This document shows positions 55,653-64,000 of a stretch of 64,000 bases of DNA, in pieces. Origin of the DNA: Proales similis (lineage: Eukaryota > Rotifera > Eurotatoria > Ploima > Proalidae). The stretch is from assembly GCA_019059635.1 (NCBI GenBank), contig JAGVRJ010000006.1, positions 2,170,001-2,234,000 of the forward strand, written 5' to 3'. The notes below the pieces were generated by a model. It saw only the letters and a program-made list of their open reading frames with translations. It made no database searches and was not told where the DNA came from. Numbering within the stretch: position 1 is the first letter of the stretch; the number at the start of each line of letters is the position of its first letter. The translations under genes were made by a program, and so were the position numbers.

Positions 55653-56630
55653 TCATGCCGATGTTGTTTGAGTTGGCGACGCTCGGGTTGACACGAGCTT
55701 AAAGCGAATAAGCTGCTTTTTCAGCCATTCGAGCATGATCACATTGTAGCGTATTAGGGTGATAGGCACCATTCCGATTGACAGGTGATTGAATATTCGA
55801 ATCACAAGAATCGTGTAGGTGTCAAAGTTGACAAACTTGAGCACTCGCAGGCTGATCAATATGTTCATTAAGCCGCTGATGAAAACAATCAGACTGAGAA
55901 TGAAATATTGACGCGCCTTTTTGCTCTCTTCGTCGTCTTGCTTGTTGAGTGAAGAGGCGAGCTGCTTTACTTTGCGGTGAATGAGCTCGTAGAGTACCAT
56001 TGAGAGCAGCACTGGCACCAGCACGCCCATTACACAGTAGAGCGAAAAATAGAGAAACGAGTTGAGTGTCTGCTGAGAAAAGCCATCCGTGCAGTAGATC
56101 ATCCCGTATCGGGTGTTGAGACTGAATTTCTTGACAAGGACAGTGGCCAGCACAATGAGCCAAGTTGAGAGCAAGGTGAGTGCTGAACCCGAGCGCGATT
56201 TCAACCTGTCAAACAACTTCGGGTAGTAGGCGGCCGTGAATCGCTGAAATGTCAACAAGAACAAAGAGTACGAGCGCATGTATTTCATCCACGCCCAGGC
56301 GATTTCACTGATCGTACAGAACACGTGGTTGAGCTCTCTGTTGCCCAAGTAGGGCCTCAGGTTTTTCATGAACGCCAAATAGTGCGCGCAAATCAGCAAG
56401 TTGATCAAATTGACATGGTGGAGATAGATGAAGCTGGTCGAGCGTAGCTCGGCGATCACTGCCACCAAGCAAAAATAGAATAGATGCTCCGCGACCACAA
56501 TGAAGCGCAGAGTGATGTCCAAGTTGACAAGGATCGCCTCGATCTTTTCCGCTTCAGAGTCTGTATACTCATAGTACTCTTGGAGAGTTTGATTTGCGCT
56601 CACATTCCACAAACCTGTCGAGTTCATCAT
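55653..56630 (-). CDS. Orphan seven-transmembrane receptor (rhodopsin-like)
   Basis: A single 325-aa exon. The N-terminus has three N-glycosylation sequons (NST, NVS, NQT) and acidic/tyrosine residues (EYYEYTDSEAE). Seven hydrophobic helices follow, among them FIVVAEHLFYFCLVAVIAEL, HHVNLINLLICAHYLAF, SALTLLSTWLIVLATVLV, FLYFSLYCVMGVLVPVLLSMVLYEL and YFILSLIVFISGLMNILISL. At the end of helix 3 the usual DRY is replaced by QRF in LLTFQRFTAAYYPKLF, still followed by the basic/aromatic loop. The cysteine before helix 3 (HVFCTISE) and one in loop 2 (MIYCTDGF) can form the conserved disulfide. Helix 7 lacks a clear NPxxY. The ligand cannot be predicted. Class A-like overall, but divergent. It has its own TATA box. 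Confidence 0.8.
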   Translation of the reverse strand: MMNSTGLWNVSANQTLQEYYEYTDSEAEKIEAILVNLDITLRFIVVAEHLFYFCLVAVIAELRSTSFIYLHHVNLINLLICAHYLAFMKNLRPYLGNRELNHVFCTISEIAWAWMKYMRSYSLFLLTFQRFTAAYYPKLFDRLKSRSGSALTLLSTWLIVLATVLVKKFSLNTRYGMIYCTDGFSQQTLNSFLYFSLYCVMGVLVPVLLSMVLYELIHRKVKQLASSLNKQDDEESKKARQYFILSLIVFISGLMNILISLRVLKFVNFDTYTILVIRIFNHLSIGMVPITLIRYNVIMLEWLKKQLIRFKLVSTRASPTQTTSA

Positions 56631-56700
56631 TCAACAGGCACCTTCAAAGAACCGTTTTTAATTGAAAATAAGCTTCACGGAAAAACTGCCGCCCCACAGC

Positions 56701-56708
56701 TATTTATA
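56701..56708 (-). promoter_or_regulatory. TATA box of the receptor gene
   Basis: TATAAATA on the minus strand lies 71 nt upstream of the receptor start codon, predicting a leader of about 40 nt. The octamer is identical to the one upstream of the LysM gene; both genes are intronless. Confidence 0.6.
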
Positions 56709-57404
56709 CTTGAGCACTAACGTTAGCGTATAGAAAAATAGCAAAAAGCAAATCGGTTCCAGCTTGTTAATAGGGATAAAGACAAGCGTCATTTATGCAA
56801 TCTCTCTAATCCCTAATTCCTCTTGGCGTCATTTCTCCATCTACACATTAGATGAGATGAAAAAAAAAATCACAATTAAGCAAAAATTGAATTCAATCAG
56901 TTGTAACCGGTTTGTCTTTTTTGGGTCGTTCAAGGCCTATCTCTTTCTATTTTGCAACCTTTCTTATTAGCCAGGTAATGAAAGGAAATGCATTAGGCCG
57001 GTGAGAGATTTTGAAATTGCGCATTCACACCGAATGAGGAATAGAAAATTCAAGGCCCATGCTCGCTCGTTGTTCGTTATTTAGCTGATTAAGGCTCTCA
57101 GCGCCTGTTCCTCCTTTTTTTTGAATTAGGCAAATCGTTAACGGGCGTGCTCAACTCTGACCAAACCGGTTTGTTTGCTGCCGCTTGTTGAGACTAGGCA
57201 GGCTAAGCTTCTATTTTTAAATTTGCGCGGTTTAAGCATGATCGATTTCAGCAGACAATCAAATGAGATGGTGTTGAGGAAAGAAGGGCCAACGAGTTTA
57301 ATCAACATCAGGTAGCGGCTGGTTGCAAGCAGCAACATGTAGCTTGCTTTGGTGCTGAATCAAGATCGACAGAAAATGTCCGCAAGTTTATTAAAACTGA
57401 AAAA
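56709..57404. other. Intergenic between TBC1D31 3' end and receptor promoter
   Basis: AT-rich sequence of about 700 nt with an A8 run near 56859 and T8 near 57115. Short open frames here have no family resemblance. Nothing is supported as a gene. Confidence 0.4.
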
Positions 57405-60391
57405 TCAAGGATTAGAGACGCGACTCTGATCTACAAGGCATTGGCGAATCTGATAGGCTCGTTTGATGGCATCTCGTTGTTGCTCTTCGATTTGGGCACG
57501 AGACAATCGACTCAGGTTGACTGAAATTGAAATCAGAATAAATGGAACGAATTCGATTCGCACAAGAAAAAAAGAAGAAGAAAATGAGAACGAAGAAGGA
57601 AAGACAAATGCGCTTTACGAGTTTTACTTACGATTAGAAATGAGCGACGACTCGTTCAGACACTCACGGTCGCTGGGCGCACCTTTTGACTTGAGAGCGT
57701 TCGCCCGTGTTTGCGCCAACTCGCTCTCGATCTCTTTCAAGTCGTTCTCGTTCATTTCCGACTCGGCATCCAGATCGTGTGCGTTTACAAGCTATCATTT
57801 GAAAAGTTTGATGAGGAACGAAAATTTAAATTTCTCCGGAAAAACGGCGATCTACCGTTTGCTTTATATCGTCAAAGTCTTCGTCGATCTTGCGCATTTT
57901 GTTGAAGACGAGATTGCCCCGGCAGTCGGTTGCTTGACAAGGCTCGCCGGCCACCGTCACTTTGATCTGGTCGGCGAGATACTTTTGAGTTCGCTCGGCC
58001 AGCTGTTGCTCAGCCGCCTTTCTCTGGCGCCTTTCATACTCCTCGACAGTCTCTTTGTATAATTTGGGCTTGTTTTCGACTAGCTGCTGAAAGAGACGCT
58101 CGCTTTCAAGTTTTCGAGCTTCACAAAGCTGCCGCTCTTCCAGCTCGGCCTCTCTCTCTTTCAAATACTTGAGCTCTTCCTCCATGATCTTTTGCCTTTC
58201 AATTTTCTGATAGTCACTGATGAAGCGCGGTCGTTTATTGAACACGGGATAGGCGCCTTTCGCCAGCGGCTCAAACTGACCGAGCACTTTTTCTGGCTGA
58301 ATGTCGCTCGGCGTGCAGTTTCTCATTTTATTTGCCTCATTCAGCAAGTGGTGAATGCTTATAGGGTTGCGATGATGAAAGAAAAACTTCAAAAATCATT
58401 TGACGATTAAGAGCGGGCGCGGATTAGCGGCCGAAAGCCACTCACCTTGGCATCCTCGACATTTTTCACCTGAAGCAGATTGGTTCGATTGCAAATCGAA
58501 TACGAAGCGACCAAATAGAGAAGGAAGCTCGGGTGATTGCTGAATATGTTGTCGAATAGAATTTGCCAGTCGTTTTTGGAAAACACCTCGGAGAAGAGGG
58601 TCTCCATGAGCGACCAGGCGTAAATCTGGCTCGTGATCCGATAGCGAATGAAATGGTCGAGAAGGCCTCGGTCGTGATGGGCCACCAGGTTCTCAATCAT
58701 GTTGAGAATGTTGATCGGCGGATTGGGAAATAGCTCGAACCAGTGTCGGCACCAGTTACCTTTGAATTTAAGGTTTGCGATTAACAAAGCGCCTCTGAGT
58801 CTGCACAAGCTTACTTATGACTGTGGCCAAAATTTCAAAGCAAATCACTTGATTGTGCTGAAAGAGCTTTACGAACGGGAATATGAGCAGAGGCAAGTAC
58901 TCGCAGTCGCCGAGCACCGGCGCCCAGTGCGCCAGCATTGACAAGGTGCGTTCGAGGAGGCGCACTGTTTTGCGGCTTTTCAGCGGATACTTGCGTTCCA
59001 AGTTGGCGTAGGCTGGATGGGTGCCTAGTTGGAGCAGAGCAGCATAGGACTCGTAGTTCTCGGGCAGTTTGAGCAGCAGCTTCCAAATGAACATGCGATA
59101 GCGGCACGGGTATTCGTTGTAGCATCTCAATATGCGTTTTAGCTTTCCTTCGACCTGTTCGTTGTTCAGAACGCTTTGAATACGCTTTAGTCGATTTAAA
59201 TTAGTGGAGGAACATGTCGGACGATTTTTGAGCTCAAACTACCTTTGGTACTTGCGGCTTCGACTTGCGGGCAATCACGGACGTTTCTTTAATCGAGCAG
59301 CTTTTGTTTGTTGTTGAGTTGACGGTTGTTGACTTCATCATGTTGCTGGTGACCTTGAGTTGTGACAAGTTGTTGAGTTGTGAGTTTGCGATTGGTTCAG
59401 CGAGCAAAGATTTTAGAACCTTCATCGATTTGATTGACGAACAAGAGTCAAGATCGAACACTTGAATGCAGCCGTCGTGAGTGATCGCGGTAAGATATCG
59501 CGAGTTGGCCGATGCGATTAATTGAGTTGGCCTTTGCTCGTTGATCACTTGGGCCTGGTTGTGGTTCACGTTGTTAGAATGAAGCACAAACGCCAACTGG
59601 GCGTTTTCAGTGTTGTAAACAAGAACAGCTCCTTCTTGGGTCAAGACGAGGAGGACACGTTGGCCATAGGCAGCTCCTGGCAGCAGCAGACAGTCTTTGA
59701 TCGCCTGATCCACCTGAATCCTCGAGGTCATCTCTGCCTTGTCAATGGCGTATATGTCAATCCAATTGTTCCTTGATGCTACTACGAGCTGCTTGCCGTC
59801 ACTTGACACGTTAAGACTTTTGTAGTAAAGCTGCGAGTTGTCCTCGCCTGACTCTGCCGTGTTGAACTGACATTTCAAGTCAACGCTGTCGCCTTTCCAC
59901 ACGTAGAGACTGTCGTCTTTGAATAGGGCGGCAATATCGCCGCTGCACGGCGAGAAGCAAATTTTTATTATTTCTGCGTCTGATTTTATGCTCAACTTTT
60001 GCTTGCACTCGAACGTTTTCAGATTCCAAATTTGCGCCAAGTCGGCCGAGTAGGAGATTGCCGAGTGGCCTTCGGTCGGATGGACGCTAAGACCCAAGAT
60101 GGGCTTCTCGTGCCCTTTCATGCAGCCGGCCAGCTCCCGGGTCTCGCTGTTGAAGCATTTTATGCAGCCGTCGATGGTCGCCACCAAATACTCTGTTTTG
60201 CATTTCAGGTTAAACGCCAGTGCCGTGCATGTGCTGCCCAACCGGTTCAGTCTCATGAATCTGTTGTAGTTTAAATCGAACATGAATATTGTTCCGTGTA
60301 GGTCGCACGCAATGAAACGGTCTCCGTGGCGGTTAAAGCTCAAATGGGTAAAGTTTATTTGCTTGGTGGCTATAGAAAGCTTGTTTGGCAT
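57405..60391 (-). CDS. TBC1D31: TBC1 domain family member 31 (WDR67)
   Basis: Centriolar satellite/ciliary-base protein; in vertebrates it scaffolds PKA and the ligase PRAJA2 at centrosomes. Six minus-strand exons close in frame: 60391-59243, 59184-58815, 58759-58446, 58386-57856, 57791-57632, 57520-57405 (879 aa). The N-terminal WD40 propeller includes INFTHLSFNRHGDRFIACDLHGTIFMFDL, LVATIDGCIKCFNSETREL, GHEKPILGLSVHP, AQIWNLKTFEC and YLTAITHDGCIQVFDLDS. The TBC part reads NNEQVEGKLKRILRCYNEYPCRYRMFIWKLLLKLPENYESYAALLQ, then WAPVLGDCEYLPLLIFPFVKLF and a helical block. Like other TBC1D31 proteins it has no obvious IxxDxxR/YxQ catalytic fingers. A long charged coiled coil (YQKIERQKIMEEELKYLKEREAELEERQ) and a C-terminal helix end the protein. 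Confidence 0.95.
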
Positions 60392-61718
60392 GGTCCTCTT
60401 TATGTCCAGAAAGAAGCTAACAATCGAATTTCATTCACATCACTTTGAACCAATTAAGATTAGAAGAGCCAAGGCATACCCATTAGGCTGAACACTGCGC
60501 TGAGTGAACAGTGAGCCTTTGTCATTGTTTGCTACGTCTAATATCAGCATGGTTTGGCTGTTCTCACTTCAAGGCTTTGAATAACGCCGGTCTGTGTGCG
60601 TGTGTATGTGTGTACAAGGCCGAACGCTGAGTTTAGGAGAGAGAATCGAACCTGAACATATGGACCCTAGCAACCACAGCCGGACATAAGGGCTGCCTAG
60701 TTACCCACATTCTCTCGTCCGTCTCGTTCTATTTCGTCCATAATTAATTTAAACATTTAGATTCAATTCAACAACAAAATCAGTCTCGAAATCAGCCAGC
60801 CACATAAATAGGTTATGTGTATGGTCGATAAGATCAAACAATCAAAAAAGCCGATTTGTTCTAGTTTCATCTAAATAATCAGGACGCGTCAGCCGTGATG
60901 ATGGTGACGTGATGATGCCTGGCAGATAGCCTGGGTCAACTTTGATTTGAGAAAAGTGTTAATAAGAGTCCAGGCGACAATGGGAGTCAATCGTCCTGGC
61001 AACAAGTCACTAAATGCCATCTACTCAGAATGATTGTGGGTTGAGAAACCGCCCCTATACGCCGAGCAGTTAGGGAAAACAAAATCATCTGAATGATTTC
61101 TCAGCACAATTTGGCTTGTCTAACCAACTCGCTTCGTGTTGAATGAGTAACAAGGTCCGAATTAGCTGATCATTTGAGCTCAACACCGGCTTCTTAATTT
61201 GCAAGATTTTGCGAATATCTTAAAAGGCCAGCAAGACGGTTCAACTGTAAACTGCGAATGAGACTTATTCGAGTGGTCAGAGGCAAACAAATTGAAGCCT
61301 TTGCAGTTGCCTTAAAAGAACGAAACGGCTTGTCGTGTGAATTGCATCGAAAGCGCGAAACCAATGCAAGAGCGCGACTAATATCAAGAGAAATATGCAT
61401 TTGTCGCCTACACCGAGCGAGAGAGAGAGAGAGGGAGGGAGAGAGAGAAAGATGGAGAGCGAACGAATAAAAAGAGAGTAGACCCGGACGAGAGCGCAGT
61501 CTATGCTTACGCTTTGTGTTTTGCGATCAAAAATGTACATGCATATGGCATCATTCGTTTCTTAAGCTCACGTTTGTGTTTTGTGTGTAAAAAAACTCGG
61601 TTGGCATGTCTGCTGCGAATAGAGTTGCTTCGTCTCAATGAGCTTCATGATGTGAATGTTTGATTTTGAATTGCTAGATTCGCGATTGACACAGACTATC
61701 TGCCGTACAGAAACAAAA
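60392..61718. other. Divergent intergenic region, TBC1D31 (-) / DPY30 (+)
   Basis: About 1.3 kb with GT repeats near 60597-60612, GATGATGGTGACGTGATGATG near 60896-60917 and a GA tract near 61419-61448. It must hold both promoters. No coding exon is supported. Confidence 0.45.
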
Positions 61719-62201
61719 ATGTCCGATAACGTAGAGAACGCGAATAACAACGGCCAAACTGAACAGATGGCAGTCGAAGAGTCGGCGCCCGTCGAGCAGC
61801 AGGAAGAGCAACAAGCGCAAAATATGGAAACCGAAGGCGGAGAGAATCAGGCAGCGGTAGAGGCAAAAGAAGAAGCCAAAGAGCCGGTTGGAGAAGGCGT
61901 CGAGCAAGAAGAAGCGCCTACTGAAGAGGCCAAGCTAAACGACGAGGCGAGCAAGGACGGCGAGAGCAATTCGCAGCCAGCTCCTGTTGACGAGAACGTG
62001 GAGAAAATAGTCGAGAGCGAATCGAACGAGGAGAAAAAGAACAAAGTCGATCTTCAAGGATTGCCTGTGCGCGCCTATCTCGATCAAACTGTGGTGCCGA
62101 TCCTTCTCTTGGGCATGAGCGTTCTGGCCAAGGAGAGGCCACCGAATCCCATCGAATATTTGGCCACCTATATGCTAAAGAACAAAGAAAAGTACGAGTA
62201 G
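61719..62201 (+). CDS. DPY30: DPY30 subunit of H3K4 methyltransferase complexes
   Basis: DPY30 dimerises through its helical DPY-30 motif and binds ASH2L in all SET1/MLL complexes. A single exon of 160 aa. The last roughly 50 residues are the domain: [41 protein letters not shown] and LKNKEKYE, nearly identical to human. The first roughly 110 residues are an extremely acidic, Glu/Gln/Ala-rich tail ([39 protein letters not shown]), much longer than the N-terminus of the 99-aa human protein. Start at 61719 is the first ATG giving MSDN. CCDC12 follows 384 nt downstream on the same strand. Confidence 0.96.
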   Translation: MSDNVENANNNGQTEQMAVEESAPVEQQEEQQAQNMETEGGENQAAVEAKEEAKEPVGEGVEQEEAPTEEAKLNDEASKDGESNSQPAPVDENVEKIVESESNEEKKNKVDLQGLPVRAYLDQTVVPILLLGMSVLAKERPPNPIEYLATYMLKNKEKYE

Positions 62202-62585
62202 CTGCTTCAATAGGGCGTAAAATTCAAGTGAGCCAAGCAGAACCATGCGACATAATCAATAGAATGAATTTCACTCTTTCACTCAACTCTTTGACACACA
62301 CACAAAGGCCATCAAAATTGACTCAGATGTTCTTAATTAGCTTGAAAAGCACACAAAATTAAACAAGGGACGTTCGAGTCTCGGAATCTATAAGCATCAC
62401 TATTAATTTCTTTCTTGAATAAATCAAATTTCTAAAACAAGAAAAGCAAAGCCCAAGCGTCGACAAAGTCTGTCTGAGTCTGACCGATCGCCCGAGACGG
62501 TGGTTTGCGTGGGCCGGAATGAGAATCCGGCTGATGTGACATCAGATTGTTTTTGCAATTTTAAGGCATAACTGAAATTGTAAAG
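62202..62585. other. Intergenic, DPY30 to CCDC12
   Basis: About 380 nt, AT-rich, with AATAAA near 62418 and no coding exon. Confidence 0.4.
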
Positions 62586-63203
62586 ATGAGCGTTGAAGAT
62601 AATGTGGGCCGTTTAGAAGAGGAGGCGCTGAAAAGAAAGGAGCGACTCAAGGCGCTGAGAAAGGGCCAAATCAAGAGTCTGAACGAAGACAATGATGAAG
62701 AAGAAGGCGCTTTTCCGAAGCCAATATTTCGCAACTACAATCCATCCGACGAGGATCTTAAACTAGGCGTCTTGCCCAAGCCCAATCTAATCCATATTGA
62801 AAACGAGATAAAAGAGCAGCTTGAAAATGCCAAGCCGACCGCACTCATTGAAAAGGAGATCGACTTGCTGACACTGGCTCCGCAGAAAATCGACTGGGAC
62901 CTGAAGCGTCATGCGGAGAAAAAGCTAAACATATTGGAGAAGAGGACCCAGCGATCGATTGTCGAGCTCATTCGCGAAAGACTATCGCAGCAAAAGAACG
63001 CAGATCTGGCCGAACTGGTCAGCATCGGCTCCAAGCCAGCCAGACAGTCTGAAGAGAGAAAAGACGATTCGGACGTAGACGACGAGGATGAAGATGAGAA
63101 GCAGTTGCCGCCGCAAATCTCCGACTTGTCCCAATCGGCTGAGCCAGAAAAGGAAACAGGCAACAATGGCGGCGGCGACGACGACAACGACGAGGAAAAC
63201 TAG
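62586..63203 (+). CDS. CCDC12: Coiled-coil domain-containing protein 12 (spliceosome, Cwf18)
   Basis: Component of the activated spliceosome (Cwf18 in fission yeast). A single exon of 205 aa. Conserved blocks are LEEEALKRKERLKALR near the N-terminus, FPKPIFRNYNPSDEDLKLGVLPKPNLIHIENEIKEQL in the middle, and KIDWDLKRHAEKKLNILEKRTQRSIVELIRERL, which is the family signature. The C-terminal roughly 50 residues are acidic (DDSDVDDEDEDEKQ) with a GGG/DDD-rich end, an extension relative to the human protein (166 aa). AATAAA follows at 63244. The next gene starts 172 nt after this stop codon. Confidence 0.95.
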   Translation: MSVEDNVGRLEEEALKRKERLKALRKGQIKSLNEDNDEEEGAFPKPIFRNYNPSDEDLKLGVLPKPNLIHIENEIKEQLENAKPTALIEKEIDLLTLAPQKIDWDLKRHAEKKLNILEKRTQRSIVELIRERLSQQKNADLAELVSIGSKPARQSEERKDDSDVDDEDEDEKQLPPQISDLSQSAEPEKETGNNGGGDDDNDEEN

Positions 63204-63374
63204 GACAACGCACAATAATTAAGATTTTGTAAATTTTCATTTGAATAAAAGCTTCTGAGTGAGCAGATTCAGGCAAGATAAGGTTTCTATGCGCAGGCAG
63301 CACATCAACAGTCTTGGCAGTCTGTTTGAGCTTCTGTCTATTAATTGTCTAGTTGAAATGCTTTTTGTTGAAGA

Positions 63375-64000
63375 ATGTCACAAGATTTAGCAAACACGTC
63401 CAACTTGGATTCTCTTAAAGGATTCGATTTGATAAAACAGGGCGCCGAGGCCAAGTTATATTTGGGCAAAAGCTCGTCTGGGCAGCAAGTGATTGTGAAG
63501 GAAAGATTCAAGAAGACTTATCGCCATCCGGTTCTGGATCGCTCGTTGACCATCAAACGCATCAATCATGAAGTGAAATTGCTGGAAAAGGCGGGCAAAA
63601 TCGGAGTAAAAGTTCCGAAAGTGACAAGCCAGGACAAGGAGAATGGGCTCATCTTTATGGAGTACATAGACCAGTCAGTGACGAGCCGAGAGTTCATTGT
63701 TGATCTGGTAAAATCGAACGCGGTCGACTTGAATGAAACGTTGCGCAAGTTGTCTACTGGTTTGGGCCAGATGATCGGCAAGCTTCACAAGAACGATTTG
63801 ATTCACGGCGATCTTACGACTTCAAACGCTCTGGTTCGAAACGGCTCCGTGGACGACTTGTATCTCATTGATTTCGGCCTGAGCTTTACGTCTGGACAAT
63901 TGGAAGACAAAGCTGTGGATTTGTACGTGCTTGAGAGAGCGCTTCAGTCTACTCACTCCCAGCAGGCGAAGAGCATTTTCGAGCATATCCTAGAGGGATA
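63375..64000 (+). CDS. TP53RK: TP53-regulating kinase / Bud32 (partial, runs off the window)
   Basis: Atypical kinase/ATPase of the KEOPS complex that makes t6A37 on tRNAs. The first 208 codons are present and the window ends before the stop. Seen: QGAEAKLYLGKSS (minimal glycine-rich loop), IVKERFKKTYRHPVLDRSLTIKRINHEVKLL (lysine and the Bud32-specific insert), LIFMEYIDQSVTSREFI, the catalytic loop HKNDLIHGDLTTSNALV and the DFG-equivalent YLIDFGLSF. The only uncertainty is the start: an out-of-frame ATG at 63358 lies upstream, and an acceptor-like GTTGAAG ends right before ATG 63375. Confidence 0.95.
   Translation, partial: MSQDLANTSNLDSLKGFDLIKQGAEAKLYLGKSSSGQQVIVKERFKKTYRHPVLDRSLTIKRINHEVKLLEKAGKIGVKVPKVTSQDKENGLIFMEYIDQSVTSREFIVDLVKSNAVDLNETLRKLSTGLGQMIGKLHKNDLIHGDLTTSNALVRNGSVDDLYLIDFGLSFTSGQLEDKAVDLYVLERALQSTHSQQAKSIFEHILEG

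Overview
This window is nuclear DNA from an animal, not a prokaryote. It holds 27 protein genes in 64 kb, about one per 2.4 kb. Nearly every multi-exon gene is split by very short GT-AG introns, mostly 50-65 nt. The gene set is metazoan: SPOP, PAXX, BARD1, HROB, NOSTRIN-like F-BAR/SH3, FOG-type zinc fingers, SOWAH, ATP9-class flippase, TBC1D31. The sequence suggests a small invertebrate with a compacted genome, and I cannot place the phylum. I found no rRNA, tRNA, transposon or CRISPR array.

Layout, left to right: REEP1-4 (+), SPOP (-), PAXX (+), ARS2/SRRT (+), SWT1 (+), an FBXO33-like F-box/LRR protein (+), an unrecognised single-pass membrane protein (+), ZCCHC8 (+), class II CPD photolyase (-), ATP9 P4-ATPase (+), complex I subunits NDUFV2 and NDUFB9 (+,+), HROB and BARD1 (-,-), SOWAH ankyrin protein (+), an alpha/beta-hydrolase-like protein (+), a secreted 14xLysM protein (-), NOSTRIN-like (+), PPME1 (+), a globin (+), an unrecognised protein built from two copies of one domain (+), FOG/ZFPM-like (+), an orphan 7TM receptor (-), TBC1D31 (-), then DPY30, CCDC12 and the 5' part of TP53RK/Bud32 (+,+,+).

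Several genes share pathways. PAXX (end joining), HROB and BARD1 (homologous recombination) and photolyase (UV lesion reversal) are all genome-maintenance factors, and BARD1 and HROB lie head to tail. NDUFV2 and NDUFB9 are adjacent subunits of respiratory complex I. ARS2 and ZCCHC8 both act in nuclear RNA 3'-end fate and exosome targeting, and SWT1 is a nuclear RNA endonuclease. Whether this clustering is functional or chance cannot be decided from one window.

Exon structures were built by hand from reading frame, GT-AG (or GC-AG) signals and remembered family alignments. Models that close in frame with conserved residues across every junction are ARS2, ZCCHC8, photolyase, ATP9, NDUFV2, NDUFB9, HROB, NOSTRIN, PPME1, globin, TBC1D31, the tandem-domain gene and the FBXO33-like gene. 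Unresolved junctions remain in SWT1, BARD1 exon 1, SOWAH and the alpha/beta-hydrolase gene. Many genes have a splice-acceptor-like TTNCAG or TTTAG close to the start codon, so 5'-UTR introns or spliced-leader trans-splicing are worth testing. The strongest oddities are the exon-pair duplication gene at 50579-51621, the intronless 14xLysM secreted protein, the globin gene whose two ancestral introns both begin with GC, and a natural His6 C-terminus on NDUFB9.
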